Source: Chloroflexota bacterium
GTDB lineage: Bacteria > Chloroflexota > Dormibacteria > Dormibacterales > Dormibacteraceae
DNA: 64,000 nt
Reading direction: 5' to 3'
Assembly: GCA_005882135.1 (NCBI GenBank)
Contig: VBDR01000033.1
Location: 31,847-95,846, forward strand
Position 1 is the first letter of the stretch. Every line of letters starts with the position of its first letter. A model generated the notes under the pieces. It had not been told where the DNA came from, made no database searches, and saw only the letters and a list, made by a program, of their open reading frames with translations. The translations under genes were made by a program, and so were the position numbers. Positions 54,408 through 62,529 of this stretch are shown here, one piece after another.

Positions 54408-55063
54408 CAGAATGCGAGCACTCGCGTGTCATGACAGAAATGGACGGCGTGAGGCTGCAGCGCCTGGACCTTCTTCAGCGAACGCGTCCAGTCGCCACGG
54501 TCTTCATGCTGGCCGGGCCACGAGCTGAGGTCGGCTTGGTCGGCATCGCGGTAGATGTCCGCGGTGTAGGCGGCATCGCCGATCATCACCGCCGCGCCGT
54601 CAGGGGTGTCGACGAACACGCTCTGGTGCCCGATTGTGTGTCCCGGCGTGGCGACCACACGCACGCCCTCGGCGATCTGCGCATCGCCGTCGAGCAGCTC
54701 GAAGCGGGCACCCGCAAAGTCGAACCACTCTGAAGTCGTCTTTTCGTGCTTGCGTGCCCGCTCCAGCTCTGACCGCTGGATGTAAAACGGCGCGTGCTTG
54801 AAGATCGCGTTCTGGCCACAGTGGTCGAAGTGGAGGTGGCTGTTGATCACGATCTTCACGTCCGCAGGGCTGAGCTCGTGCTCCGCGAGCGCGTCGGCGG
54901 CGTGCCGGTTCACCACCTTCCATTCCTTGAGGAGCTCGATCGGCCAGCCAACCCCGGTGTCGACCAGGATCGCGCCCGCCCGTGGGTGCTTGATCACGAA
55001 GCCGTGGACCGGCACGTCATTGAACTTGCCGAGACGGGCGAGGTGAAGGCGCACGATCTCCAT
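54407..55063 (-). CDS. Metallo-beta-lactamase-fold hydrolase (lactonase-like)
   Basis: 218 residues from the ATG at 55061-55063. Motif INSHLHFDHCGQNA is the HxHxDH metal site; GHTIGHQSVFVDTPDG and GDAAYTADIYRDA give further ligands. It resembles AHL-lactonase-type (AttM/AiiA) enzymes, but such similarity does not establish a quorum-quenching role. The start overlaps the ctaB stop (TGATG). Confidence 0.82.
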   Translation of the reverse strand: MEIVRLHLARLGKFNDVPVHGFVIKHPRAGAILVDTGVGWPIELLKEWKVVNRHAADALAEHELSPADVKIVINSHLHFDHCGQNAIFKHAPFYIQRSELERARKHEKTTSEWFDFAGARFELLDGDAQIAEGVRVVATPGHTIGHQSVFVDTPDGAAVMIGDAAYTADIYRDADQADLSSWPGQHEDRGDWTRSLKKVQALQPHAVHFCHDTRVLAF

Positions 55064-55956
55064 CAAGGAAGGAAAGGAGACACGGCGAAGACGGCGAAGA
55101 GCAGCGCCACGTAGACCATCGAGTACGTCCACAACCGTCTGGTCCAGCGCCGCCCCTCGAGATCAAGGAGTGAGATCCCAACCAACCCCACGCCGAGCAC
55201 GATCGCGCCCGCCAGGTAGACGCTGCCCGCCGATCCCGTGAAGAATGGCACCAGGCTCGCCGCCACGGTCAGGGCGGCGTACACGATGCTCTGCCGTTTG
55301 GCCGACTGCTCACCGGCGACCACGGGCAGCATGGGTACGTGAGCCCTCGCGTAGTCGCTCTTGATCAGCTGCGCCAGGGCCCAGAAGTGTGGCGGCGTCC
55401 AGAAGAAGATGACTCCGAACAGGGCCACCGCCGTGAGGTCCAGGTGTCCGGTCGCCGCCGCCCAGCCCACGAGCGGCGGCATGGCGCCCGCTGAACCGCC
55501 GATGACGATGTTCTGCGGCGTCGAGCGCTTCAACCACATCGTGTAGACGAAGACATAGATCACCGCGCCCGCCAGCGCGAGCGAGGCGGCCAGCAGGTTC
55601 GCACCCAGCCACAGGACGCCGAATGCCAGCGCGTTGAGGACGACGCCGAGGACGAGCGCATGCCACGCCGGGAGGCGACCGTCGGGCAGGGGCCTTCGAC
55701 GCGTCCGGTTCATCTCGGCGTCGATGTCGCGGTCGAACCAGCAGTTGACGGCGTGAGCCCCGCCCGCCGCAAGCGCGCCGCCCACGAACACGGCCAGCAC
55801 CGAGCCGACGCGGGGGTGTCCGTGGGCGGCGGGAACCATCACCCCAACCGCCGTCGCGTCGAGGAGCAGGACCACGCGAAGCTTGAGCAGGCTGAGATAG
55901 TCGCGCGCAACCGCAGCCAAGCCTCTCTCGCGCTGCAAAGCCTGGGCGACGCTCAC
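55063..55956 (-). CDS. ctaB: Heme o synthase (protoheme IX farnesyltransferase)
   Basis: 297 residues from the GTG at 55954-55956. Nine helices; NCWFDRDIDAEMNRTRRRPLP (DxxxD with trailing Arg motif) and the second acidic loop LIKSDYARAHVPMLPVVAG are the UbiA-superfamily heme-farnesylation signatures. It attaches farnesyl to protoheme for oxidase assembly. It overlaps ctaA (GTGA). Confidence 0.95.
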   Translation of the reverse strand: MSVAQALQRERGLAAVARDYLSLLKLRVVLLLDATAVGVMVPAAHGHPRVGSVLAVFVGGALAAGGAHAVNCWFDRDIDAEMNRTRRRPLPDGRLPAWHALVLGVVLNALAFGVLWLGANLLAASLALAGAVIYVFVYTMWLKRSTPQNIVIGGSAGAMPPLVGWAAATGHLDLTAVALFGVIFFWTPPHFWALAQLIKSDYARAHVPMLPVVAGEQSAKRQSIVYAALTVAASLVPFFTGSAGSVYLAGAIVLGVGLVGISLLDLEGRRWTRRLWTYSMVYVALLFAVFAVSPFLP

Positions 55957-56864
55957 GCAGGCCGCTTGTCCACAGCGAGCCGGGAGAGGGCCGGCCGCCG
56001 GTCGGCCCGCGGCAGCGTCACGAGCGCGATCGACAGCATTCCTGCCCACACCAGCGTGGCCATCGCGACATGCAGGCCGTTGAACAATGCCGCGCCGGTC
56101 ACGGCCGCGCCGGCGCCGACCGCCACCTGCAGTCCAAGCACGACCAGCGTCGCCAACGCCGCCGCCTTGGTCGCCGGATGGCGCAGCGCCTGGATCAGCG
56201 TGTAGACGAGAACGGCGCCGATCACGAGCACCGCGCCACGGTGGAGCATCGTGAAGGCGTTGGCGCCTGCAAAATCAAAGGCAAAGCCGCTGGCGCACAG
56301 CGGCCACGCACGGCAGGCCTCATCGGCCGAGCTGGCGACCACGGTCGATCCGGTAAGCAGGAGCCCGTAGGTCAGAGCCGTGGCGACCGCGGCGAGGCGC
56401 CGGAACGAAGGGTCGGAGGCGCCGGTCGAAGCCGGCAGCGACATCACCGCGGTGGCGATGAGAAACCCAAGGATGATCATCGCGAGGCCGAGGTGGACGA
56501 GCACCAACCAGGACGCCAGCTCGTTCGCCACCACCACCCCACCCAGCGCCCCCTCGGCCGCGATCGCGACCAGGGACGCCGTCGCCAGCCACGCCACGAG
56601 CGGGCGCCGCTGTCGAAATACCACCCAGGCCAGGGCGACGGTGCCGATGAGGAGCACACCTGTGATCGTCCCGACCGAGCGATGCGAGTACTCGATGATC
56701 GAGTGGATGTCAGCGGCGGGATACGGACGGCCGTGGCAGAGCGGCCAGTCGGGGCAGCCCAGACCCGATCCGGTCACCCGGACGACGCCGCCAAGCGCGA
56801 TCTGCAGGTAGGCGAAAAACGCAGTCAGAAACGCGAGGCGTCGAAAAAATCCGACTGAAACCAA
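55953..56864 (-). CDS. ctaA: Heme A synthase CtaA (COX15-like)
   Basis: 303 residues, TTG start, eight helices. Conserved LGCPDWPLCHGRPYP and IEYSHRSVGTI, with a second-half His in LLHRGAVLV-type helices (TMLHRGAVLVIG). The paired Cys (GCPDWPLC) are in the first loop. It converts heme O to heme A. The upstream Sco-TlpA gene is 12 bases away and ctaB follows. Confidence 0.94.
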   Translation of the reverse strand: MVSVGFFRRLAFLTAFFAYLQIALGGVVRVTGSGLGCPDWPLCHGRPYPAADIHSIIEYSHRSVGTITGVLLIGTVALAWVVFRQRRPLVAWLATASLVAIAAEGALGGVVVANELASWLVLVHLGLAMIILGFLIATAVMSLPASTGASDPSFRRLAAVATALTYGLLLTGSTVVASSADEACRAWPLCASGFAFDFAGANAFTMLHRGAVLVIGAVLVYTLIQALRHPATKAAALATLVVLGLQVAVGAGAAVTGAALFNGLHVAMATLVWAGMLSIALVTLPRADRRPALSRLAVDKRPA

Positions 56865-56876
56865 CTCGGGCCCAGT

Positions 56877-58319
56877 CTACTGACTGACCAGATTCGACAA
56901 CTCCGCGGTCAGGACGCGCTCGTCGAGCTCGCCGACCTGGCGCCTTTCGATCGTGCCGTCGGAACGCACGAAGACAGTGGTCGGCAGAGCCGCGACGCCG
57001 TAAGCCCTGCCGACGGCGAGGTCTGAATCGAGAAGCGATCCCTGGTTGATGCCGACGCGGGATAGAAACGATCGCGCAGCCTCCGCACTCTCCCCCCAGT
57101 TGATGAGTACGAGCTGGACCTTCGACTGCGGTCCGACCCGCTCCTGGAGGAGCGGCATCTCCGCCCTGCACGGCGGGCAATCTCCGCGCCAGAAGTTGAT
57201 GACGAGCGGCTTGCCGGCGAGGGCCGCCAGGCTCACGGTCCCCCCGCCCGTCGAGGCCAGCTTGAAGCCCGGCGCATGGCCGCCCGCCGGCTGCGGCGAC
57301 TGCTCGGGGCCCGCGATCGTGAGCAGCGACTGCAGCACATCCGGCGCGCCCCAGCCGTCCCCGCCCGACGCCAGCTGTCTGAGCCCCGCCGCGCTCAGCG
57401 AGGTGACCAGCGAGGGCGGGATATCGTTGCCGATGCTGGGCGCGCCGCGGTACACGAGCCTGATGTAACCATGGCGGTCGAGCAGCGCCAGCGTGGACGT
57501 GTGCGTGTCTCCGGTGGCGAGATCGACGCCGAAAGTCTTCCAGAACGAGGCCACCTGTTCGCGAGTCCCGGTCGCAAGCTCCCACGTGGCGCCAAGTCGA
57601 TTCCTGTAGTCGAGCAGCACCGCCGGCGTGTCGACATCGGGATCGGTGGTGACCTCGGCCAGCGTCACCGTGGCGGGCACCCTTTTCGCAAGCTGGAAGA
57701 AAAGGGCGGTGTAAAGCGGGCAGGTCTCGTGGCACGTGGTATGGAAGGCAGCGATGACGACATCCTTGCCGGCTGTGGTCGAGGAGTTGAACGCACGAGA
57801 GCTGTGATCGACGAGGTCGAATGAAGGCATCGGGACAAACTTGCCGGCGAGCTCACCCAACCCCAGGTTGACTTCGTCGTTGCCGGCATAGACCGCGCCG
57901 GGGATCAGGTTGCCGGCATCGATGCCCAACAACAATGGCTCTACCTGCCCGGCGGTGACCGTCACTGACACGCGCTCCACGTCGCCCCGAAAACGTATGT
58001 GGTCGTAGCTCGCCGCTGGGAATGGCAGCGCGATGAGCTGTCGCTGATCCGGCGCCGGTGGAACATTGCCGGAAATGCTGCCGGCGGTCACCCAGGACCC
58101 GTCGCCCCGTTGGAGCATCAGCGTTGAAGCGGTGAGCGACGAGGCTGACCTCCCGGCGGCGACAACCACGAGCGTGCCCGTCGCTGGTTGCAAGCGGGGC
58201 GCAGCCCACAACGCAACGACTGCGAGGATGGCAACCACGGCGGCCGCGATCCACAGAATCCGGGGACGGGAGCTGCGGCGGGGCCCGGTCGACGGATCTT
58301 CGGCGCCCAGGCGGCCCAT
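56877..58319 (-). CDS. Fusion of Sco1/SenC copper chaperone and TlpA/ResA thioredoxin
   Basis: 480 residues from the ATG at 58317-58319, preceded by AGGAGGTGA 8 bases upstream. After a membrane helix (ILWIAAAVVAILAVVALWA) comes an extra domain of about 120 residues resembling a PCu(A)C or DUF461-type fold, then a Sco domain with the copper CxxxC (Cys196/Cys200 in HTTCHETCPLYT) and His273, then a TlpA thioredoxin domain with CPPC (Cys381/384 in FWRGDCPPCRAEM). Sco delivers copper to CuA; TlpA reduces the disulfide. The fusion makes this a one-chain CuA maturase, consistent with ctaA-ctaB next door. An open frame further upstream lacks support. Confidence 0.88.
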   Translation of the reverse strand: MGRLGAEDPSTGPRRSSRPRILWIAAAVVAILAVVALWAAPRLQPATGTLVVVAAGRSASSLTASTLMLQRGDGSWVTAGSISGNVPPAPDQRQLIALPFPAASYDHIRFRGDVERVSVTVTAGQVEPLLLGIDAGNLIPGAVYAGNDEVNLGLGELAGKFVPMPSFDLVDHSSRAFNSSTTAGKDVVIAAFHTTCHETCPLYTALFFQLAKRVPATVTLAEVTTDPDVDTPAVLLDYRNRLGATWELATGTREQVASFWKTFGVDLATGDTHTSTLALLDRHGYIRLVYRGAPSIGNDIPPSLVTSLSAAGLRQLASGGDGWGAPDVLQSLLTIAGPEQSPQPAGGHAPGFKLASTGGGTVSLAALAGKPLVINFWRGDCPPCRAEMPLLQERVGPQSKVQLVLINWGESAEAARSFLSRVGINQGSLLDSDLAVGRAYGVAALPTTVFVRSDGTIERRQVGELDERVLTAELSNLVSQ

Positions 58320-58456
58320 CTTCGGGCTCACCTCCTGCGCTGCTCGCTCACGAATGTTCAATGCGCTCGCTGCGCTGCTCGTCGGTTCGCCCGAATCTGG
58401 ACCACCTGGATCGCCGAATCTCTCGCCGCCCGGCCCCGCCGCAGCTCCTCAGCGCG

Positions 58457-59428
58457 TTACGCCACCTTCAATGGCGCGCCGCCGTAGCGCGCGGCGACCC
58501 GGTCGATGTACGCGACGCACATTTCGGCCACTGCCGCGCTCTCGATCTGGATCACGTTCTCGGCATTGCTTTCGCCGCTGTGCGAGAGGTTGAAGCTCCC
58601 CGTGTAGACGTAGTCGTCCGCGACCAAGATCTTCGCGTGCATGAAGTCATGGATCGAACCTTTCGCGTAAGGCGTCGAACGCTTGGCGCCGAAGTGCGCG
58701 GCGCCGATGATGCTGTGGAATGCGGTGATTTTCCATGCAGCGCCGGCCTGGCTTCCCCACTGGCGCTGGACTTCGTCCATCTGCGTCGCATCGTACACAC
58801 CAGCGACGTCGACCTTCCGCTGCTCGCAGACCTCGGCCAGCGTGCCTAGTATCGGACCGGATGTCATGACAGGCGAGCAGACGCGAACCCGTCGCCGTGC
58901 CGACGCGATCGACCTTGACATGGCGTGCACGAGCTTGAGGCTGCGTCCCGGGCAGAAGTAGGGCCGCACCCGGGTGCCGTCGGCGAGCGACGTCCATGGC
59001 GACGAGATGCGCCCGGAGAGGGCCACCACGGGCTTGTCCCACAGGCCCTGGAAATTGACTGCGAAATCGGCGGCGATCTCGCCCGACGCGATGGTGAACA
59101 TCACGTTCTCCTCGCGGGTCCACGAGTCGTTGGTCCAGTTGGTCGAGCCGGTCAGGAGGGCTGACGCGTCGGTGCCGGCGTCGCGGACGACGTATTTGTG
59201 ATGCATCAGGTCCGGCACGCCTGGAACCGCCTTGACCTGCACGCCAACCGATCTGAGGCGGTCGACGAATGCCCAGTCGATCTCAGGCGGCGGAGGATCG
59301 GTGATGCCGGCCGGGTGGTCCTGGTTGAACATGAGCCTGGCGGTGACGCCGCGCTTGACCGCGGCCTCGAAAGAGCTCAGCACCGTCGTGGCCGGAGACT
59401 CGTCCAACCGCAGGTCATAGATGGCCAC
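58457..59428 (-). CDS. Phospholipase D-like protein with two HKD motifs, start uncertain
   Basis: The frame from the GTG at 59426-59428 has 323 residues. HKD-1 is MHHKYVVRDAGTDASALLTG with GSTNW following, HKD-2 is MHAKILVADDYVYTGSFNLS. The same frame continues upstream with FYFLSDGGQAADAVA and AFLDSAIKTLDVAIYDL, which is the true N-terminus of such proteins, up to an ATA (59531-59533) that overlaps the LOG stop. No ATG, GTG or TTG lies in this 35-codon stretch. The real start is therefore non-standard (ATA or CTG) or a base is wrong. No signal peptide is seen. Function: nuclease or phospholipase-type phosphodiesterase. Confidence 0.78.
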   Translation of the reverse strand: MAIYDLRLDESPATTVLSSFEAAVKRGVTARLMFNQDHPAGITDPPPPEIDWAFVDRLRSVGVQVKAVPGVPDLMHHKYVVRDAGTDASALLTGSTNWTNDSWTREENVMFTIASGEIAADFAVNFQGLWDKPVVALSGRISSPWTSLADGTRVRPYFCPGRSLKLVHAMSRSIASARRRVRVCSPVMTSGPILGTLAEVCEQRKVDVAGVYDATQMDEVQRQWGSQAGAAWKITAFHSIIGAAHFGAKRSTPYAKGSIHDFMHAKILVADDYVYTGSFNLSHSGESNAENVIQIESAAVAEMCVAYIDRVAARYGGAPLKVA

Positions 59429-59529
59429 GTCCAGTGTTTTGATTGCGCTGTCGAGGAAAGCGGCCAGGCGCTGCGCGACGGCGTCGGCGGCCTGCCCCCC
59501 ATCGCTCAGAAAGTAGAAGTCGAGCGGGC

Positions 59530-60324
59530 CTATCGCGCGTCCGCCTTGGGCTCGCCTGTCTGCTCCCGCGGCTCGTCGATCCTCACCGGCAGCGGACGCG
59601 TGGCCATCGCCGCGGCTTCTTCGGGGTCGTCGGTGAGCGTCATCAGCTTGAGGTCGTCAGGAGCGATCGCGCCGGAACCCAGGACATGCTCCTCGAGCCA
59701 GCCCAACAAACCCTTCCAGTAGGGGGAGCCGAAAAGCACGATCGGGAAGTGCTCGATCTTGCCGGTCTGGGCCAGGGTGAGTGATTCGAAAAGCTCGTCG
59801 AGCGTGCCAAATCCGCCCGGAAAGATGACGAATCCCCGCGCGTACTTGACGAACATGTTCTTGCGGACGAAGAAGTAGCGAAACTCGACACCGAGGTCGA
59901 CGTACTTGTTGAGCGCCTGCTCGTGAGGCAGCTCGATGTTGCAGCCGACCGAGAGGCCGCCGGCCTCGTGACAGCCGCGGTTGACGGCCTCCATGATCCC
60001 GGGCCCGCCACCTGTGATGACTGCAAAACCGCGGTTGGCGAGCGCGGCCCCCAGGGCCATGCCGGCCGCGTAGTACGGGTCGTCGGGTTTCGCTCGGGCC
60101 GAGCCGAAGACGGTGACCGCCGGCCCCACCTCGTTGAGCGCGTCGAAACCCTCGACGAACTCGGAAAGGATGCGCAGCACGCGCCATGGGTCGGCGTGGT
60201 GGCTGAGCTCCTCGATCGCGCTGCGCTCGAGCAGCGTGCGGTCGGCCGGAGCCTGCTCGCTGGGGACGACAAGCCGACCGGCACGGCGACGATCGGTGAG
60301 GTCCCGCCGTCCCGCGTCGTCCAT
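59530..60324 (-). CDS. LOG-family (TIGR00730) nucleotide phosphoribohydrolase-like protein
   Basis: 264 residues. Rossmann-like fold with VTVFGSARAKPDDPYY, ITGGGPGIMEAVNRG and FPGGFGTLDELFESLTL (PGGxGTxxE), the LOG nucleotide-binding signatures. Some members cleave AMP-type cytokinin nucleotides; others are annotated lysine decarboxylase in error. The Arg at the REKN-type site (FFVRKNMFVKYA) is kept. A start overlap of one base (TGATG) links it to the LapA-like gene upstream. Confidence 0.88.
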   Translation of the reverse strand: MDDAGRRDLTDRRRAGRLVVPSEQAPADRTLLERSAIEELSHHADPWRVLRILSEFVEGFDALNEVGPAVTVFGSARAKPDDPYYAAGMALGAALANRGFAVITGGGPGIMEAVNRGCHEAGGLSVGCNIELPHEQALNKYVDLGVEFRYFFVRKNMFVKYARGFVIFPGGFGTLDELFESLTLAQTGKIEHFPIVLFGSPYWKGLLGWLEEHVLGSGAIAPDDLKLMTLTDDPEEAAAMATRPLPVRIDEPREQTGEPKADAR

Positions 60325-60908
60325 CAGGCCTCCGGGCTTGATTCTTCGCGTGGTGCTTTGTCGTCCTCCCCATTCATGGGGAGGTGACCTGAAGCGCCGG
60401 AGGGGCTGGCGGCCGGCTCAGCTTCCGCGGCTGGAAACAGTGACACGCGCTTACGGGACTTCCTCGCGGATTTCTCATCGCCGTTGGAGGGGGCCGCCTG
60501 GGCAAGCGCCGGCGCGGGCTCCTCCGGCAAGACCTCTATGGCGACGGGTTTGCCGGGCTGCGCTGCTGGCGACTGCTCCGGCATCTCCAGGAGGTGATCG
60601 AGGTGCGCCCGGAGCGAGGCGACTTCCGCCTCGAGCTCGTGGACGCGGTGGCGGTGGCGCATGTGCTCGGTGAAGTGGTGGAGGCTGTTGAACCAGTGGT
60701 AGACGGTGCCCGCCACGAGCACGACCGCGAGCGGCACCAGGGCCACGGTCCAGAGCGGCACGCTGGCGATGTGAAAGACCGACCAGCCGACCGCGACGTG
60801 AGACGTGTTGCTATAGCCGAAAACGGTCGCCGCCACCCCCAGGACGAGGCCGAAAAGCAGGGCGCTTGCGAGCAGGAAACGCTGCCAGAGGTGGCTCAAG
60901 TCAGGCAC
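60324..60908 (-). CDS. LapA-like (DUF1049) membrane protein with long polar tail
   Basis: 194 residues. Two helices (SALLFGLVLGVAATVFG and LWTVALVPLAVVLVAGTVY) flank a short loop, and a coiled coil follows (RHRVHELEAEVASLRAHLDHLLEM). The tail of about 80 residues is Ala/Pro/Glu-rich and its last segment (SGHLPMNGEDDK) is encoded by palindromic element copy C. LapA-like proteins are small membrane components of unknown function. Confident as a gene, less so as a family member. Confidence 0.68.
   Translation of the reverse strand: MPDLSHLWQRFLLASALLFGLVLGVAATVFGYSNTSHVAVGWSVFHIASVPLWTVALVPLAVVLVAGTVYHWFNSLHHFTEHMRHRHRVHELEAEVASLRAHLDHLLEMPEQSPAAQPGKPVAIEVLPEEPAPALAQAAPSNGDEKSARKSRKRVSLFPAAEAEPAASPSGASGHLPMNGEDDKAPREESSPEA
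60365..60405 (+). repeat. Bipartite palindromic element, copy C
   Basis: CCTCCCCAT, 2-base loop, ATGGGGAGG (60365-60384), then TGACCTGAAGCGCCGGAGGGG. It lies within the 3' end of the LapA-like gene, antisense to it, and shares the second-half motif CCGGAGGGG with copies A and B. Confidence 0.7.
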
Positions 60909-60948
60909 CCGGCGAAGGTTACTCCGGTTGCTCGCCGGCCGGCGCGGG

Positions 60949-61557
60949 TTAAGCGGCGTGCTCCGAGTCGACTCGCTCCAGCACGATGACGGGGATCCTC
61001 CGGCTCGTTCTCTGGCGGTATTCGTTGAAGCCGGGCATCTTCCGCGCGTGCTCCCGGTAGAGGCGCTCGTAGTCCTGCTTGCCGTCGATGACCCGGGCTC
61101 GGGCTTTGAACGTCTCGCCCAGCGCCTCGACCGTGACGACCGGGTTTGCCACCAGGTTGTGGTACCAGGCTGGGTTCGTCGGCGCCCCGCCCTTGGAGGC
61201 GACCACGACGTAGTCGCCGTTTTCGCTGGAGAAGGCCAGCGGGTTCTCTCGGGGCTTGCCCGTCTTGGCTCCCGTGGTGGTCAGGATGAGGACATCGGCG
61301 CCCTTGAAGGGGCCGCTCGAGGCGCGTCCCTGGTTGGCATAAGCCAGCGCCTTAGCCCGATGGTCTTCGGGCTCGGTCGAACCCTCGGGATCGGTCGAGC
61401 TACCCATCGATCCCGACATCGGCAACGACCGCCTGCTGCTTTTCCTCACGGCGCTCTTGAGCACTCGCGAGCGCGTGTCGCGATAGAACGCCGCATCGCC
61501 CAATGCGTCAAGAATCAAAGCCAGCTCTGCAGGGGTGATCTCAACTGTTTTAGTCAT
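60949..61557 (-). CDS. Deazaflavin-dependent nitroreductase-like protein
   Basis: 202 residues from the ATG at 61555-61557. From about residue 50 on: PFKGADVLILTTTGAKTGKPRENPLAF, YVVVASKGGAPTNPAWYHNLVANPVVTVE and KARARVIDGKQDYERL, the split-barrel fold of F420-dependent Ddn-type enzymes. Before this is a stretch (ITPAELALILDALGDAAFYRDTRSRVLKSA) not part of that family. It may be a fused small protein, or two genes joined by a lost stop. Presence implies that the organism makes F420, as Actinobacteria and Chloroflexota do. Confidence 0.8.
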   Translation of the reverse strand: MTKTVEITPAELALILDALGDAAFYRDTRSRVLKSAVRKSSRRSLPMSGSMGSSTDPEGSTEPEDHRAKALAYANQGRASSGPFKGADVLILTTTGAKTGKPRENPLAFSSENGDYVVVASKGGAPTNPAWYHNLVANPVVTVEALGETFKARARVIDGKQDYERLYREHARKMPGFNEYRQRTSRRIPVIVLERVDSEHAA

Positions 61558-61640
61558 GCAACTCACTCCCTATCTCACGCCCGTGAACGCTTTGAGAGAA
61601 GCGTCGAGAGCCCGAATCGTGTAGACGCCTTAGCTAGCCA

Positions 61641-61872
61641 CTACCTGAGCTTGATGAAGGCGAATGTTGCCAGTACGAACCCGATGAACATCATCACTAG
61701 TCCACGCGACAGCCACACCGAACACACATAGGCCCACAGGCGGAGCGACTTTGATGGCCACGAAGGCGAACCACGATTCAAGCGGTCGCCTTCGACGCCG
61801 CAGGTTCATCGCAAGCGCGAGTCCGCCGAAACCTGCGAACAGCACTCCGACAAGAATGAAACTCATCCCCAA
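61641..61872 (-). pseudogene. Small membrane protein interrupted by a +1 frameshift
   Basis: From the ATG at 61870-61872 (MGMSFILVGVLFAGFGGLAL) the frame goes through RRRRPLESWFAFVAIK, then at about 61750 one extra base shifts it. The frame reached by skipping one base continues SLRLWAYVCSVWLSRGLVMM and ends with a hydrophobic helix FIGFVLATFAFIKLR, stop at 61641-61643. The unshifted frame becomes polar nonsense ending at 61630. Two helices of a 76-residue protein. It overlaps the upstream small membrane gene by ten bases. Confidence 0.55.
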
Positions 61873-62132
61873 TACCGCCCCTCCGGCGGCTCGGGCGGCG
61901 GATACTCGCCTTTAGTTCTGCGAATGCGAGATGGCTTGCGCGGACGCCTATCGAAGTTGATGCCCACCTTGGCTACGGCGAAGATGCCACCGATGGTGAC
62001 TGCAAGACTCGCAGCGACTACCGCAAACCCGATCCAATCCACGCCGTTAGTCTGCGCGCAGCACGGCTGATCGGATTCGTCTTCAGGTGACGAGGTGACA
62101 TCCTTGTGCTGCGTTCTTGATGGCGTCGGCAT
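61863..62132 (-). CDS. Small single-helix protein of unknown function
   Basis: 89 residues. A polar N-terminus with CCAQTNG, one helix (GFAVVAASLAVTIGGIFAVA) and a basic then Pro/Glu-rich C-terminus (RRPRKPSRIRRTKGEYPPPEPPEG). No family recognised. Its start lies within the upstream gene (50-base overlap) and its end overlaps the next. Part of a three-gene group of small membrane proteins. Confidence 0.55.
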   Translation of the reverse strand: MPTPSRTQHKDVTSSPEDESDQPCCAQTNGVDWIGFAVVAASLAVTIGGIFAVAKVGINFDRRPRKPSRIRRTKGEYPPPEPPEGRYWG

Positions 62133-62298
62133 ACGCCATTGGAAACAAAAGAACGCCCGCGATTGGCATCACGACGAAGAGGTACACAACCCTGGAGTAC
62201 GCAACCTCGACGAGTGCAACCGCGATGAGCGACCCCAAAACAGCAATTGCGAGCCACCAAATGAATAGGCCGATCCAGTACTCAGGCGGGGGGCGCAT
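62083..62298 (-). CDS. Small membrane protein of unknown function
   Basis: 71 residues with two helices: YWIGLFIWWLAIAVLGSLIAVALV and YLFVVMPIAGVLLFPMAY. The start codon is an ATG at 62296-62298. No recognised family. It leads the group of three overlapping small membrane genes. Confidence 0.6.
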   Translation of the reverse strand: MRPPPEYWIGLFIWWLAIAVLGSLIAVALVEVAYSRVVYLFVVMPIAGVLLFPMAYADAIKNAAQGCHLVT

Positions 62299-62529
62299 GG
62301 TCCGTCGATTCTATTTCCGATACGCGACGATGGCACGTCCCAGTCCGAGGACCTAAGCCACGAAGCCACAGAATCGATTGAGCGGCCTTCGCAGTAGCCG
62401 AACCCTCCGATCGGGGTTCGCGGCTTCTCCACCGATTGGGTAGCCCGGAGCGCGGCTGCGCCACAGGCCGTCGGCGGATCCTGCAAGCCAAAGCATCAAA
62501 CAGAGGACAGAGGACATCGATGGTTATCC
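62299..62529. other. 231-base gap between divergent small genes, no gene seen
   Basis: Composition is less GC-rich than the rest, and no frame on either strand shows protein-like content. It must hold the promoters of the divergent groups at 62298 and 62530. No clear terminator or repeat element is seen. Confidence 0.4.

Noticed and set aside
54407..55063. Calling the metallo-hydrolase a quorum-quenching lactonase
   Set aside because: HxHxDH is shared by many hydrolases. The operon is about heme A and fatty acids, with no quorum genes.
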